NCBI RefSeq assembly: GCF_002210165.1
Contig: NZ_AQQP01000002.1
Span: 248,001 to 312,000 of the forward strand
Direction: 5' to 3'
DNA length: 64,000 nt
DNA from: Phaeobacter sp. 22II1-1F12B
GTDB lineage: Bacteria > Pseudomonadota > Alphaproteobacteria > Rhodobacterales > Rhodobacteraceae
How positions within the stretch are numbered: position 1 is the stretch's first letter; each line of letters begins with the position of its first letter. Under the pieces are notes generated by a model. The model had not been told where the DNA came from. It saw nothing but the letters and a program-made list of their open reading frames with translations, and ran no database searches. The translations under genes were made by a program, and so were the position numbers. This document shows, piece after piece, positions 44,195 through 53,380 of the stretch.

Positions 44195-44545
44195 ATGACC
44201 CGCGTTCTTACCGAATTCGGCATGGGAACATCCCTGCGCAGAGGAGATTACACCGAAGCGGCGCGTCGCGGCATCTCGGATGCCCTCTGGCACAATTCGA
44301 TCAACATGGCAGAACTTTTCGGTTTCGACAAAAGCGCAATGCGCATCCTTGTCGAAATCGGTGTTCAGAAACCCGAAGCCGTCGATGCAGAGGCTCTGCT
44401 TGAAATCTTTCCCTACGGCCAGCCGGAAATCCGGGTGGTTGCTGGCGGCCTCGACATCCCGCGCCCCGACGGCGATGGTAATGCGACGGTCATCGCTAAC
44501 GTTGCGCTATCCGTGAGTTTCGATATGGAACAAGCCAATGACTGA
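44195..44545 (+). CDS. Lin0512-family protein, first copy
   Basis: A 116-residue protein of the Lin0512 family (conserved, function unknown). It starts TRVLTEFGMGTSLRRGDYTEAARRGISDAL, has MRILVEIGVQKPEAVDAEALL and FPYGQPEIRVVAGGLDI. It is soluble with an alpha/beta appearance. The second copy starts eight bases before its stop. Being next to hemC in an operon suggests a link to haem or to a general metabolite; no catalytic motif is obvious. Confidence 0.88.
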   Translation: MTRVLTEFGMGTSLRRGDYTEAARRGISDALWHNSINMAELFGFDKSAMRILVEIGVQKPEAVDAEALLEIFPYGQPEIRVVAGGLDIPRPDGDGNATVIANVALSVSFDMEQAND

Positions 44546-44903
44546 TCAGCGCGTCATCATCGAAATGGGCATGGGCAACGACCAGTACGGTCAGGACTAC
44601 ACCAAGGCGGCGGCACGGGCGATCGAGGATGCGATCCGCCATTCCTCCCTGCCGATCATCAAATCGCTGAGCATAGCCGAGACCGATATGCGCGTGTCTG
44701 TCACCATTGGCGTCCAGCGGCCCGAGGCAGTGAACACCGACCAGCTTGCGACCAAGCTGCCCCACGGGCAGGTAACGGTGAAAGCCGTCAAGGGCGGTCT
44801 CAACGTAGAAAACCCCCAAGCCGGTACGGTGATCGTCATCGCAAGCGCGGCGGTCGAGGTTTTCCTGCCGCCGCAGTCAGGCTGGAAACTTAAAGACAGC
44901 TAA
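44538..44903 (+). CDS. Lin0512-family protein, second copy
   Basis: A 121-residue paralogue of the preceding protein: VIIEMGMGNDQYGQDYTKAA, MRVSVTIGVQRPEAVNTDQLA and LPHGQVTVKAVKGGLNV align position by position with the first copy. Overlap of the two genes suggests that equal amounts are made and that the two form a heteromer. Function unknown. Its end faces hemF, which is convergent, five bases away. Confidence 0.88.
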   Translation: MTDQRVIIEMGMGNDQYGQDYTKAAARAIEDAIRHSSLPIIKSLSIAETDMRVSVTIGVQRPEAVNTDQLATKLPHGQVTVKAVKGGLNVENPQAGTVIVIASAAVEVFLPPQSGWKLKDS

Positions 44904-44908
44904 AAGGC

Positions 44909-45802
44909 TCAGACCCACTTCGCCAGTGGCGGCAGGCTCATAAGCACGGCGTTGGCATCATGGCCGGTCTCAAGCCCGAACTTGGTACCCCGGTCATAAA
45001 CGAGGTTGTATTCGGCATAGAGCCCACGATGCACAAGCTGCGCATCCTTGTCAGCCTCATCCCACGCTGTCGTGCGGCGCTTTCTGACCAGAGGGAGATA
45101 GGCCGGCAGAAAGGCGCGGCCGATGTCCTGCGTCAGTGCGAAATCGGCATGCCAGTCGCCGGTGGAATAGTCGTCCATGAAAATGCCACCGACACCGCGC
45201 GCCCGCTTGCGGTGCGGGATATAGAAATATTCATCCGCCCATTCCTTGAACCGGGGATAGTGGGCTTTCCCATGCGGATCGAGATGCGCCTGCTGCTCGC
45301 CGTGGAAATGCGCCGTGTCCTTATCGTATTCGATACAGGGGTTCAGATCAGACCCGCCGCCGAACCACCACGCGTGCGGAGTCCAGAACATCCGGGTGTT
45401 CATATGAACGGCAGGCACATGCGGGTTCTGCATATGCGCGACAAGGCTGATCCCGCTAGCCCAGAACCGAGGATCCTCGGTCATGCCCGGTATCCCCTTG
45501 CGCGCCGCCATTGCCATCTGCGCCCGCTCTCCGAGGGTGCCGAACACGGTCGAGACGTTCACGCCGACTTTCTCGAAAACGCGACCACCGCGCATCACGC
45601 TCATCAGGCCACCGCCCGCATCCGAGCCATCGCTCGATTCACGCTTGGTCGGTGTGACCTCGAACCTACCCGGCTCGGCGTCCGACAGCGGGCCCTCGTC
45701 ATGGCTTTGCTCTAATTCTTCAAAGGCATCTACGATTTCGTCGCGCAACTGACGAAACCATGCCGATGCCTCGGCTTTTTCGGATGTGAACTCTTCTGCC
45801 AT
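44909..45802 (-). CDS. hemF: Aerobic coproporphyrinogen III oxidase
   Basis: Oxygen-dependent enzyme of 297 residues from the ATG at 45802 (MAEEFTSEKAEA); the longer frame to 45859 enters the SDR gene. It converts coproporphyrinogen III to protoporphyrinogen IX. The signature NTRMFWTPHAWWFGGGSDLNPC and the late YAEYNLVYDRGTKFGLETG are clear. Only seven bases separate it from the upstream SDR, with which it is probably co-transcribed. Confidence 0.95.
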   Translation of the reverse strand: MAEEFTSEKAEASAWFRQLRDEIVDAFEELEQSHDEGPLSDAEPGRFEVTPTKRESSDGSDAGGGLMSVMRGGRVFEKVGVNVSTVFGTLGERAQMAMAARKGIPGMTEDPRFWASGISLVAHMQNPHVPAVHMNTRMFWTPHAWWFGGGSDLNPCIEYDKDTAHFHGEQQAHLDPHGKAHYPRFKEWADEYFYIPHRKRARGVGGIFMDDYSTGDWHADFALTQDIGRAFLPAYLPLVRKRRTTAWDEADKDAQLVHRGLYAEYNLVYDRGTKFGLETGHDANAVLMSLPPLAKWV

Positions 45803-45809
45803 GCCACCC

Positions 45810-46610
45810 TCAATGCGCGGGTGCGGGCACGGCGTCAAGCAGGGTCCGGCCGCCATCAACCGTCACGATCTGGCCGGTCATGAAGCTGGACGCTTCCGAA
45901 CAGAGGAACTGTACGGCCTCTGCCACCTCGCTTGGGGCCGAAATCCGGCCAAGCGGCGTGCACTCTTCGATCTCTGCACGGTAGGCGCGGTTTTCCTTCA
46001 GGAAGTTTTGCAGCGAATTGCTCATGACGGAACCGATTGCGACCGCATTCACCCGGATACGTTGCGGTGCAAGCGCGACTGCCAGCGAGCGCGTCATCTG
46101 GTCGAGCGCCGCCGCGCTGATGGAATAGCCCATCAGTTCAGGGTGGGTCCGCCGTGCGGAAATCGAACTGATGTTAACGATGGAACCGGCGATACCCTCG
46201 GTACGGCCTTCGGCCTGCTTGATCATGCGCTTGGACACCTGTTGGCTAAGCCGCAGGGCTGGCATGACATTATTGTAAAGCATCGCCTGAACGGTTTCAT
46301 CATCGCCATCCAGCGGATCTGTCATCTGGATCTGGCGCGCGCCGTTTACGAGAATGTCTATCTGATCGAATGAATCCAGAGTGGCGGACACGAGATTGGC
46401 AATCGTCAGTTTTTCCCGCAGATCGCCGGCAAAAGAGCGGATGTTTCCTTCTTCAAGCTGCTCTCCCAACTCGGCGGCCAATGCCTTTTCGTCCATATCG
46501 GCGAACATGACATTCGCGCCTTTTTCAGCAAACAGCCGACCGATAGAGAGACCGATGCCATTGGCGGCCCCTGTGACGATGGCGGTCTTACCGGCGATGG
46601 AAAAGGACAT
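45810..46610 (-). CDS. SDR-family oxidoreductase
   Basis: NAD(P)-dependent dehydrogenase of 266 residues. Cofactor loop VTGAANGIGLSIGRL with a following MFADMDEKAL that favours NAD(H). The catalytic set is Ser in SIVNISSISARR, then Tyr in MGYSISAAALDQM: here the YxxxK lysine position reads YSISA, with no lysine four residues after Tyr. The C-terminal MTGQIVTVDGGRTL is typical. The missing lysine may mean low activity or a changed role. It lies between the rsmC-like gene and hemF in the same direction. Confidence 0.88.
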   Translation of the reverse strand: MSFSIAGKTAIVTGAANGIGLSIGRLFAEKGANVMFADMDEKALAAELGEQLEEGNIRSFAGDLREKLTIANLVSATLDSFDQIDILVNGARQIQMTDPLDGDDETVQAMLYNNVMPALRLSQQVSKRMIKQAEGRTEGIAGSIVNISSISARRTHPELMGYSISAAALDQMTRSLAVALAPQRIRVNAVAIGSVMSNSLQNFLKENRAYRAEIEECTPLGRISAPSEVAEAVQFLCSEASSFMTGQIVTVDGGRTLLDAVPAPAH

Positions 46611-46654
46611 GACAGCCTCCTTGGCTCACGGCATTTGCAGGAGTTTACCGGGGA

Positions 46655-47650
46655 TTAGCGCAGCGAACGGATCGGGCGTTTTGCATGAAGGACCTTGAAC
46701 CTGTTGTCGCCTGCTGGCTCTGTTACCTCTGCAAAGCATTCCTTCAAAACGGCCTCATAAGCAAGATGCCGGTTTGCAACCATCCAGAAATGACCCGACG
46801 AAACAAGGATACGCGACGCAGTTCGAATGAAATCCCTGCCCAGATCGGCATCGACCTTTCGCCCCGTATGAAAGGGCGGATTGGAAACGACAGCGTCAAT
46901 ACGTTCCGTCGGTTCCCAGTCGCGGGCATCCGCCCAGTGGAACCGCGCACGCGGGTCGGTCACGTTCTGCCGCGCGCAGGACAGCGCGTCATGGCTGGCT
47001 TCGACCAGGTCCAGAGTCTCGACGCCTTCGTCTGCAAGTATCGCAGAGGCGAGAAACCCCCACCCCGCCCCGAGATCGACCACATGCCGCCCCAGCTTGC
47101 GCGGCAACGTCTTGGCAAGCAGCGCCGAGGCCGGATCGATACCGTCTGCCGAAAACACACCCGGCGCGGTGACGAACTCACCCACCCGTTGCCCACCTGA
47201 AACAAGCCAGTCAGCAACCGTGTCGGGATGTGAATCCAGCCAGAAGAGCTTGCCATGCGCCTTGGAGAGCGCGGCCGACACATCGGTTCGCTTGCGCAGG
47301 TCCTTGTAAATGCTGTCGATGCCCTCGGTCTTTGCGCCGTCGATCACGACCGTGTCTGTGCTTTTTTGCATCGCGAGAGCAACTAGGGAACGTGCCTGCG
47401 CCTTGGCCTTTGGCAGAAAGACAATCGAGGCGGCGACCGGATCGACGATGTCCTCTGCCGATGTCATCACGTCGTAACCGGCGTTTTCAAAAAACCTGAA
47501 ATCAGGAAAATTTGGCTGCACGATCACGACCCTGCCCTGGTCGAGCATCGAAAGGTCGGTGCCGGAGACAGGGTGAAAGACGGCGATCCGCCCCTCGGAC
47601 GGCAAGGCCAATCCACCCTCAGAAAGGGCAAGGCTCAGTCGAAGTGACAT
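46655..47650 (-). CDS. rsmC: RsmC-like class I SAM-dependent methyltransferase
   Basis: Methyltransferase of 331 residues. The C-terminal half is the catalytic domain: HVVDLGAGWGFLASAIL (SAM loop), then VVSNPPFHTGR, the N-P-P-F motif of N-methyltransferases acting on guanine or adenine. The N-terminal half is a degenerate copy, as in RsmC/RlmG, which methylate guanine N2 in 16S or 23S rRNA. RsmC (m2G1207 of 16S) is the best match in layout; target assignment from sequence alone is not firm. It is eight bases downstream of clpS. Confidence 0.85.
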   Translation of the reverse strand: MSLRLSLALSEGGLALPSEGRIAVFHPVSGTDLSMLDQGRVVIVQPNFPDFRFFENAGYDVMTSAEDIVDPVAASIVFLPKAKAQARSLVALAMQKSTDTVVIDGAKTEGIDSIYKDLRKRTDVSAALSKAHGKLFWLDSHPDTVADWLVSGGQRVGEFVTAPGVFSADGIDPASALLAKTLPRKLGRHVVDLGAGWGFLASAILADEGVETLDLVEASHDALSCARQNVTDPRARFHWADARDWEPTERIDAVVSNPPFHTGRKVDADLGRDFIRTASRILVSSGHFWMVANRHLAYEAVLKECFAEVTEPAGDNRFKVLHAKRPIRSLR

Positions 47651-47657
47651 GGAAACG

Positions 47658-47999
47658 TCAGTCTTCTTTTTCCATCGTGCATTGCAACGGATGCTGATGG
47701 CGGCGCGCGAAATCCATGACTTGACCGACCTTCGTCTCGGCTATTTCGTGGCTGAACACGCCCACGACCGCCAGCCCTTTCTTGTGAACGGTCAGCATGA
47801 TCTCGAAAGCCTGCGCATGGTTGAGCCCGAAGAACCTTTCCAGCACATGAACAACGAACTCCATCGGCGTGTAGTCGTCGTTCAGCAGCAATACCTTGTA
47901 AAGCGGCGGACGCTTTGTCTTGGGACGCGTTTCCACGATGACGGCATCATCGGTACCGTCATCCTGTTTGTTCGACATCGAAATTTGCAAAAGCGTCAT
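47658..47999 (-). CDS. clpS: ATP-dependent Clp protease adaptor ClpS
   Basis: Adaptor of 113 residues that brings N-degron substrates to ClpAP. The core reads [22 protein letters not shown], with the Asp pair and Met that form the N-end binding pocket, then [22 protein letters not shown]. Either the ATG at 47999 or one at 47978 (MSNKQ) could be the start; the flexible N-terminal tail is needed for ClpA contact in both cases. It is the first gene of a minus-strand run with rsmC, the SDR and hemF. Confidence 0.94.
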   Translation of the reverse strand: MTLLQISMSNKQDDGTDDAVIVETRPKTKRPPLYKVLLLNDDYTPMEFVVHVLERFFGLNHAQAFEIMLTVHKKGLAVVGVFSHEIAETKVGQVMDFARRHQHPLQCTMEKED

Positions 48000-48098
48000 G
48001 GCAGGAAACTGTTCAGGTCGACATTGGTGTGGGATATCGGGGTGTATATAACCCTAACACAAGTTTATTAAAGACCAATGTGTCTGCAGGGGGGCGTC

Positions 48099-48797
48099 AT
48101 GCAAAAAATTACCACTGTCGGTTTCGATGCAGATGACACGCTTTGGCACAACGAACGGTTCTTCCGGCTGTCACAGGACAGTTTTGCCGAGCTTCTCGGG
48201 GAATTCGCTGAACCGGATCATTTGAACGAGAGACTATTGGCCGCAGAAAAGCGCAACCTTGCGCGCTATGGCTTTGGCATCAAGGGCTTCGTCCTTTCGA
48301 TGATCGAAACCGCGATCGAAGTCACCGATTCGCAAGTTCCCGTGGCGACGATCGGCAAACTTCTTGACCTCGGGCATGAGATGCTGGCGCACCCAATCGA
48401 CCTTTTGCCCCATGCGGCTGAAAGCGTATCCGCGGTGGCGCAGACACATAGGGTGATCCTGATCACCAAGGGCGATCTGCTCGATCAGGAACGCAAGCTG
48501 GCACAGTCTGGCCTGGGCGAATTGTTTCAGGCGGTCGAGATCGTTTCGGACAAGACGCCAGATCGGTATCGGCGAATCTTCGAACGTCACGGAGACGGAA
48601 GCGACCGGGGCATGATGATCGGAAATTCGGTCAAATCCGATGTGACGCCGATGCTGCAGGCCGGAGGATGGGGCGTGCACGTGCCGCATGAACTCGTCTG
48701 GGATCTGGAACATGCCGACCTGCCCTCCGACAGTGACCGTTTTCGCCAGTTAGCAACACTTGCCCCGTTGCCAGAATTGCTTCGGGAAATTGGTTAG
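48099..48797 (+). CDS. HAD-family hydrolase
   Basis: Phosphatase-like hydrolase of 232 residues from the ATG at 48099, preceded by GGGGGCG. Motif I is TVGFDADDTLWHNE with nucleophile Asp10 and acid/base Asp12; motif II is ILITKG, motif III the lysine in VSDKTPDRY, and motif IV GMMIGNSVKSDVTPMLQAG. A helical cap sits between motifs I and II, so small phosphorylated metabolites are likely substrates. Transcribed divergently from clpS across about 100 bases. Confidence 0.9.
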   Translation: MQKITTVGFDADDTLWHNERFFRLSQDSFAELLGEFAEPDHLNERLLAAEKRNLARYGFGIKGFVLSMIETAIEVTDSQVPVATIGKLLDLGHEMLAHPIDLLPHAAESVSAVAQTHRVILITKGDLLDQERKLAQSGLGELFQAVEIVSDKTPDRYRRIFERHGDGSDRGMMIGNSVKSDVTPMLQAGGWGVHVPHELVWDLEHADLPSDSDRFRQLATLAPLPELLREIG

Positions 48798-49011
48798 ATT
48801 TTGAAGGGCAGAAAACACAATTTTGACACAATCGCTGGTATGGTTGCCAATTATTTAGTCACCCCCCAGATGTAGCTTTTTCACGCCGCCGAATTTCCGC
48901 TCAATCGCTCAACCGACGGGTTTATTTTAGTTATTTCTTATGGTACTTTGATCACAACTTAAAAGGTCAGCCGGAAAATCGGCGACATGAGGCAGACAGA
49001 GGCAATTTATC

Positions 49012-50490
49012 GTGCAGGTACGGCGCATCAGCCCGGCCCGGATGGGCGTGTATTTTTTCGCAGCAATCTGGTTCCTTGTGATCCTTCCGATCAGCGTTAT
49101 GGCTGCGCCATACGCCGATTATGTCATCGACGCCCGAACCGGCGAAGTGCTGCACTCCACGAACGCCGACACGCGGTTGCATCCGGCCTCGCTCACCAAG
49201 ATGATGACGCTCTATGTCGCCTTCGAGGCTATCCGCAATGGCGAGATCACCCTTGATACCAAGGTCCGGATTTCCAAGCATGCAGCCTCTGAACCGCCGT
49301 CGAAACTGGGCCTGCGTTCGGGTCAGACCATCGCCTTCCGCTACCTGATCCGCGCCGCCGCAATCAAATCCGCCAACGATGCGGCCACGGCAATCGGCGA
49401 GGCCATCAGCGGCAGCGAGGCCGCATTCGCCCGGCGCATGACCCGCACCGCACAGGCAATCGGCATGACGCGCACGACATTCAAGAACGCGCACGGCCTG
49501 ACCGAGGAAGGGCATCTGTCCACGGCCCATGACATGACGATCATGGGACGGCACCTGCTTTACGATTACCCGCAATACTACAACCTGTTCTCGCGCCAGT
49601 CCGCGCATGCGGGGATCAAGACCGTGACCTCGCACAACCGGCTGCTGCGCAGCTACAAAGGCGCTGACGGCATCAAGACCGGCTACACCCGCGCGGCAGG
49701 CTTCAACCTCGTCGCCTCTGCCGAACGCGGCAACGAACGCGTCATCGCAACTGTTTTCGGCGGGAAATCAACACCTACCCGCGATGCGCGCGTTGCCGAG
49801 CTGCTTGATATCGGTTTCCGTCGCGCCCCCTCGCGCGCGCCGCTACGCAAGCCCGAGCGCCCCGTTTATGTCGCAGGTGCCGACGATTCCATTCCTACCG
49901 GCAGATCGATCCGAGTATCGGGGCTGGTCAAATCGAGCCTGCGTCCAGTGGCCAGAACCGTGCCTTCCATCGAAGTTGCGCAGGCCGTTGTCGACACGGC
50001 GGTCGAGGCAAGTTCCACGCTGCAGGCAGGCATAGATGCCGCTGTTGCCGGACTGGGCAGCGCCGCGCAACCGGCCAAGCCCGCCCCCAAGGAACTGCGT
50101 CCCTCCGACGCGGCCTCGCTGGTAGCTTCGGCCTCGGTTTCGGATGACGCAGTGCTGCGTCCCACCGCGCGTCCGCAGGATCTCATCCTCGCCTCGACAA
50201 CGCCAACGGAAGACACCTCGCAGGAAATCGTGACTCGCCTGTCCACCTCTGGCGGACACCATTGGGGGATCAACGTCGGCCGCTACGGCAGCCGTTACGA
50301 GGCAGAAAAGGTGCTTCTCCAGATGGCCCTGACGGAAATGGCAACGCTTGACGGCACCCTGCGCAAGGTCGTGCAGTCACCACGCGGCTTCGATGCCAAC
50401 TTCCTTGGAATGACCCGCGAAAGCGCGGATCTCGCCTGCCGTCGCCTTCAGGCCCGTAACGTGTCCTGCTTCATGGTCGGCCCCAGCTGA
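49012..50490 (+). CDS. dacF: D-alanyl-D-alanine carboxypeptidase with C-terminal SPOR domain
   Basis: Cell wall peptidase of 492 residues. A GTG at 49012 gives an N-terminal signal (VYFFAAIWFLVILPISVMAAP); an ATG at 49042 would shorten it by ten residues. The penicillin-binding motifs are SxxK at Ser60-Lys63 (ASLTKMM), SxN at Ser120-Asn122 (KSANDAA) and KTG at Lys222 (IKTGYTRAAG). After an Ala/Pro/Ser-rich linker (about 300-410) comes a SPOR-like domain (WGINVGRYGSRYEAEKVL to the end), which binds denuded septal glycan. It probably trims pentapeptides at the division site. Confidence 0.92.
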   Translation: MQVRRISPARMGVYFFAAIWFLVILPISVMAAPYADYVIDARTGEVLHSTNADTRLHPASLTKMMTLYVAFEAIRNGEITLDTKVRISKHAASEPPSKLGLRSGQTIAFRYLIRAAAIKSANDAATAIGEAISGSEAAFARRMTRTAQAIGMTRTTFKNAHGLTEEGHLSTAHDMTIMGRHLLYDYPQYYNLFSRQSAHAGIKTVTSHNRLLRSYKGADGIKTGYTRAAGFNLVASAERGNERVIATVFGGKSTPTRDARVAELLDIGFRRAPSRAPLRKPERPVYVAGADDSIPTGRSIRVSGLVKSSLRPVARTVPSIEVAQAVVDTAVEASSTLQAGIDAAVAGLGSAAQPAKPAPKELRPSDAASLVASASVSDDAVLRPTARPQDLILASTTPTEDTSQEIVTRLSTSGGHHWGINVGRYGSRYEAEKVLLQMALTEMATLDGTLRKVVQSPRGFDANFLGMTRESADLACRRLQARNVSCFMVGPS

Positions 50491-50553
50491 CCCGGGGCAG
50501 GCCTCTTTCGAACAATCCCGCCCTGCCTACGCGCGAAAAACGTAGGGAACAAA

Positions 50554-50712
50554 TCAACTCTTGGGATGATCATCCCATTCGTCTGACAGGATTCGCCTGC
50601 TGTCCCCTTCGGGGTCATCGTACTGGTTGGACCGCACCGTATAGATAAAAGCAGCAAGCCCGACCGCGCCAAGCGTCACGGATATCGGGATCAGATAGCT
50701 CAGGACGTTCAT
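50554..50712 (-). CDS. ccoS: cbb3 oxidase assembly protein CcoS
   Basis: Small membrane protein of 52 residues needed for cofactor insertion into cbb3-type oxidase. It begins MNVLSYLIPISVTLGAVGL, one membrane helix, then FIYTVRSNQYDDPEGDSRRIL, the standard CcoS pattern in which the helix is followed by QYDDxxGxxxRIL. Its start overlaps the ccoI stop by four bases. It is last in the ccoG-ccoH-ccoI-ccoS order. Confidence 0.95.
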   Translation of the reverse strand: MNVLSYLIPISVTLGAVGLAAFIYTVRSNQYDDPEGDSRRILSDEWDDHPKS

Positions 50713-52913
50713 TTCGCCCCCCTTAGTCTCAGTGCGTTCAGCGACACGGTAATCGAGGAACTCGACATCGCAAGGGCCGCGATGAGAGGCGTCGCAAGAC
50801 CGGCAACCGCCAAAGGCACCGCGATCACATTGTAGACCGTGGCAATGCGAAAGTTCTGCCGGATACGACGTGTCGCGATTTTCGCGGTCTCGCAGGCCCC
50901 TGCAATCACACTCAGGTCCTGATTCAGCAGCACGATATCCGATGCGACACGGGCGGCATCGAGTGCCGAAGCAGGCGAAATCGACACATCCGCCGCGGCA
51001 AGCGCCACCGTATCGTTCAACCCGTCGCCGACCATCAGTACCTTTTTGCCCGCTGCTTTCCAGTCTTCGATGCGGGCCGCCTTTTCCTCTGGCAATGCCT
51101 CGGCAGTCCAGTCGGTGATCCCCAGCCTGTCGGCCATTGACCGGACAACTTCGGTGGTATCGCCCGAAATCAAGGCGATGGATTTCCCTTGATCCATCAG
51201 CGCCTTTACCGCATGCGCAGCACCGGGGCGCAAGCTATCCGAAAACAGAAACGCGCGTGGAGGCCGGTTCTTGCCAATGCTCAGCCAGGTTGCCGTATCG
51301 CCCGTCGCACCCGAATTCAAACGCTCGGCGCCAACCCATGACGCCCGGCCCAGCCGAACAACCGCACCGTTCAACTGGCCGGTCGTACCATAGCCCGGCA
51401 CCTCCGCAATCGAGGTAACGGGCGCAGGCACGATATGCGCCTTTTCAAAGGCCTCGACCAGCGATTGCGACAAGGGATGCGAAGATGCCTGCGCAAGGGC
51501 CGCCGCCACTGCAAGTTCGTCGCTGCTGAATTCCGACAGGTTCCTGAGTTCCGGCTTGCCCGTTGTCAGGGTTCCGGTCTTGTCAAAGACCACGTGATCG
51601 ACCGTGCCCAACCGTTCAAGCGCCGTTGCGTGCTTGATCAGCATCCCCTTGCGGAACAGGCGTCCGGAGGCCGCCGTCGTTACCGCAGGTACCGCCAGCC
51701 CAAGCGCGCAGGGACAGGTGATGATCAGCACCGCTGACGCGATGTTGAGAGCGACGCGCATATCCCCCGCATATAGCAGCCAACCAAGAAAGCTTGCCGC
51801 CGCGAGGATATGCACCAGTGGCGCGTAAAGCCGCGCCGCCGCGTCGGCCAGCGAATTGTACTGCGCCCGGCCCGATTCAGCGACGGCGACGAGATCGGCC
51901 AGCCGATGCAGGGAGGTATCGCGACCGACCGCCTCGGCGCGGACCCGCAGAGGCCCCGTAAGGTTGATCTCACCCGCGCTGACTTTCTGGCCCGGTTCGG
52001 CAAAGACCGGAATGGTCTCCCCCGTCAAAAGCGACCGGTCAATTTCCGAGCGTCCCTCGACGATCTCGCCATCGACCGGCATCCTTGCGCCGGGTCTGAC
52101 CAGCAAGAGATCGCCAAGCCTCAGCTCCGCTACCGGCACCTCTCTCGGTTCCGCTCCCCCCAACAACAGCGCGCGCGGCACTTCGAGCGCGCTCAGCTCT
52201 TCGGCAGCGGAACGGGCAATTGCCCTTGTCCGATGATCAAGGTAGCGCCCGGCCAGCAGGAAGAACGTCAACGTCAGCGCCGCATCAAAATAGGCATGTG
52301 CGCCGGAAAGCGATGTCTCCCAAAGCGACGTGACCAGCGCCAGCAGAATCGCCAGCACGATGGGAACATCCATATTCAGGCGATGGGCGCGCAGCGCCGA
52401 CCACGCACTTCTGAAAAAGGGCTGTGCCGCATAGGCGATCGCCGGTAGAGTGATCGCAGCTGAAATCCAGTGGAACATGTCACGCGTCGCATCCGTCGCC
52501 CCGGACCACACCGAAACAGACAGGAGCATCACGTTCATCGACGCGAACCCAGCAACCGCCAGCCTTGTCAGCAAAGCCCGCCCGGCCAGATCCGTCTGCG
52601 TCGCGCCAAGGCTTGCCGTATCCAGTTCATGCGCCTCAAAGCCCAGATCCTTGAGCCTTTCGATCAGCACACCGGGCATGACACTGGGCTCGGCATCGAT
52701 CAGAACCCGCTTGAGCGTCAGGTTCACCCGGGCAGATTTGACGCCCTGCATATCCGCCAGCCCACGCTCGACCGAGGTGATGCAATTCTGGCAATGGATC
52801 GTCGGCAGGGATAACGCCAATTGCACCTTTGCAGGCGGCTCAACGACCGCCGCAGCCGGTGCGGCGACGCATCCGGGACAGGCGATGATCGCATTTGGCG
52901 CTTCGTCTCGCAT
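50709..52913 (-). CDS. ccoI: P-type copper ATPase for cbb3 oxidase assembly (CcoI/FixI)
   Basis: Copper-translocating P1B ATPase of 734 residues that supplies copper for the CuB site of CcoN. An N-terminal ACPGC segment is followed by a heavy-metal domain with IHCQNCITSVERGL. Eight helices, the metal-site motif ITCPCALGLAVP (CPC), the phosphorylation motif VFDKTGTLTTGKPE and the nucleotide hinge VGDGLNDTVALAAADV are present. CcoI is set apart from CopA by its place between ccoH and ccoS and by the extra N-terminal cysteines. Confidence 0.96.
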   Translation of the reverse strand: MRDEAPNAIIACPGCVAAPAAAVVEPPAKVQLALSLPTIHCQNCITSVERGLADMQGVKSARVNLTLKRVLIDAEPSVMPGVLIERLKDLGFEAHELDTASLGATQTDLAGRALLTRLAVAGFASMNVMLLSVSVWSGATDATRDMFHWISAAITLPAIAYAAQPFFRSAWSALRAHRLNMDVPIVLAILLALVTSLWETSLSGAHAYFDAALTLTFFLLAGRYLDHRTRAIARSAAEELSALEVPRALLLGGAEPREVPVAELRLGDLLLVRPGARMPVDGEIVEGRSEIDRSLLTGETIPVFAEPGQKVSAGEINLTGPLRVRAEAVGRDTSLHRLADLVAVAESGRAQYNSLADAAARLYAPLVHILAAASFLGWLLYAGDMRVALNIASAVLIITCPCALGLAVPAVTTAASGRLFRKGMLIKHATALERLGTVDHVVFDKTGTLTTGKPELRNLSEFSSDELAVAAALAQASSHPLSQSLVEAFEKAHIVPAPVTSIAEVPGYGTTGQLNGAVVRLGRASWVGAERLNSGATGDTATWLSIGKNRPPRAFLFSDSLRPGAAHAVKALMDQGKSIALISGDTTEVVRSMADRLGITDWTAEALPEEKAARIEDWKAAGKKVLMVGDGLNDTVALAAADVSISPASALDAARVASDIVLLNQDLSVIAGACETAKIATRRIRQNFRIATVYNVIAVPLAVAGLATPLIAALAMSSSSITVSLNALRLRGAK

Positions 52914-52919
52914 TTCCGC

Positions 52920-53378
52920 TCAGCCTCTGACGTGCAGGATGACCCGCTGCCTGAACTCGACTCCGTTCTCGGCCCTCGCCGTCATACGGATGTTCCAGTT
53001 ACCGGGCCCCAAGTGCACCGGGGCCACATAGGCGGTGCCGTTGAACTCAAAATTCGGCTCGACGTCGTCCCGCACATGGGTGGCGCGCCCGAGAACGGCG
53101 TGCAGCTTGGCGACCTCGACCGGGTTGCCCTCTTTATCGGTGATGTCCAGTTGCACCTCACCTTCGCGCGCACTAGCGTAGATCGACCAGCCAAGTGCTT
53201 CCTGCGCCCGGCGCTGGCGGTCGAAAAGCTGGCTTTCCACGTAGGAGTTCTTGGTCTCAAGCCCCGGAAAGGTTTCGACGGCGCTGAACGCGAGCACGAG
53301 ATTCACACCGATGATGACTCCAAAGGCGCCGACGAAAACGGCCGCGGCATGCCAGCCAGTGAATTCACGTTGCGCCAT
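52920..53378 (-). CDS. ccoH: cbb3 oxidase assembly protein CcoH/FixH
   Basis: A 152-residue protein with one N-terminal membrane helix (AAAVFVGAFGVIIGVNLVLAF) and a periplasmic beta-rich domain (RATHVRDDVEPNFEFNGTAYVAPVHLGPGNWNIRM in outline). It stabilises assembly intermediates of the cbb3 oxidase. The gene is two bases downstream of ccoG and seven bases before ccoI. Confidence 0.94.
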   Translation of the reverse strand: MAQREFTGWHAAAVFVGAFGVIIGVNLVLAFSAVETFPGLETKNSYVESQLFDRQRRAQEALGWSIYASAREGEVQLDITDKEGNPVEVAKLHAVLGRATHVRDDVEPNFEFNGTAYVAPVHLGPGNWNIRMTARAENGVEFRQRVILHVRG

Positions 53379-53380
53379 CG

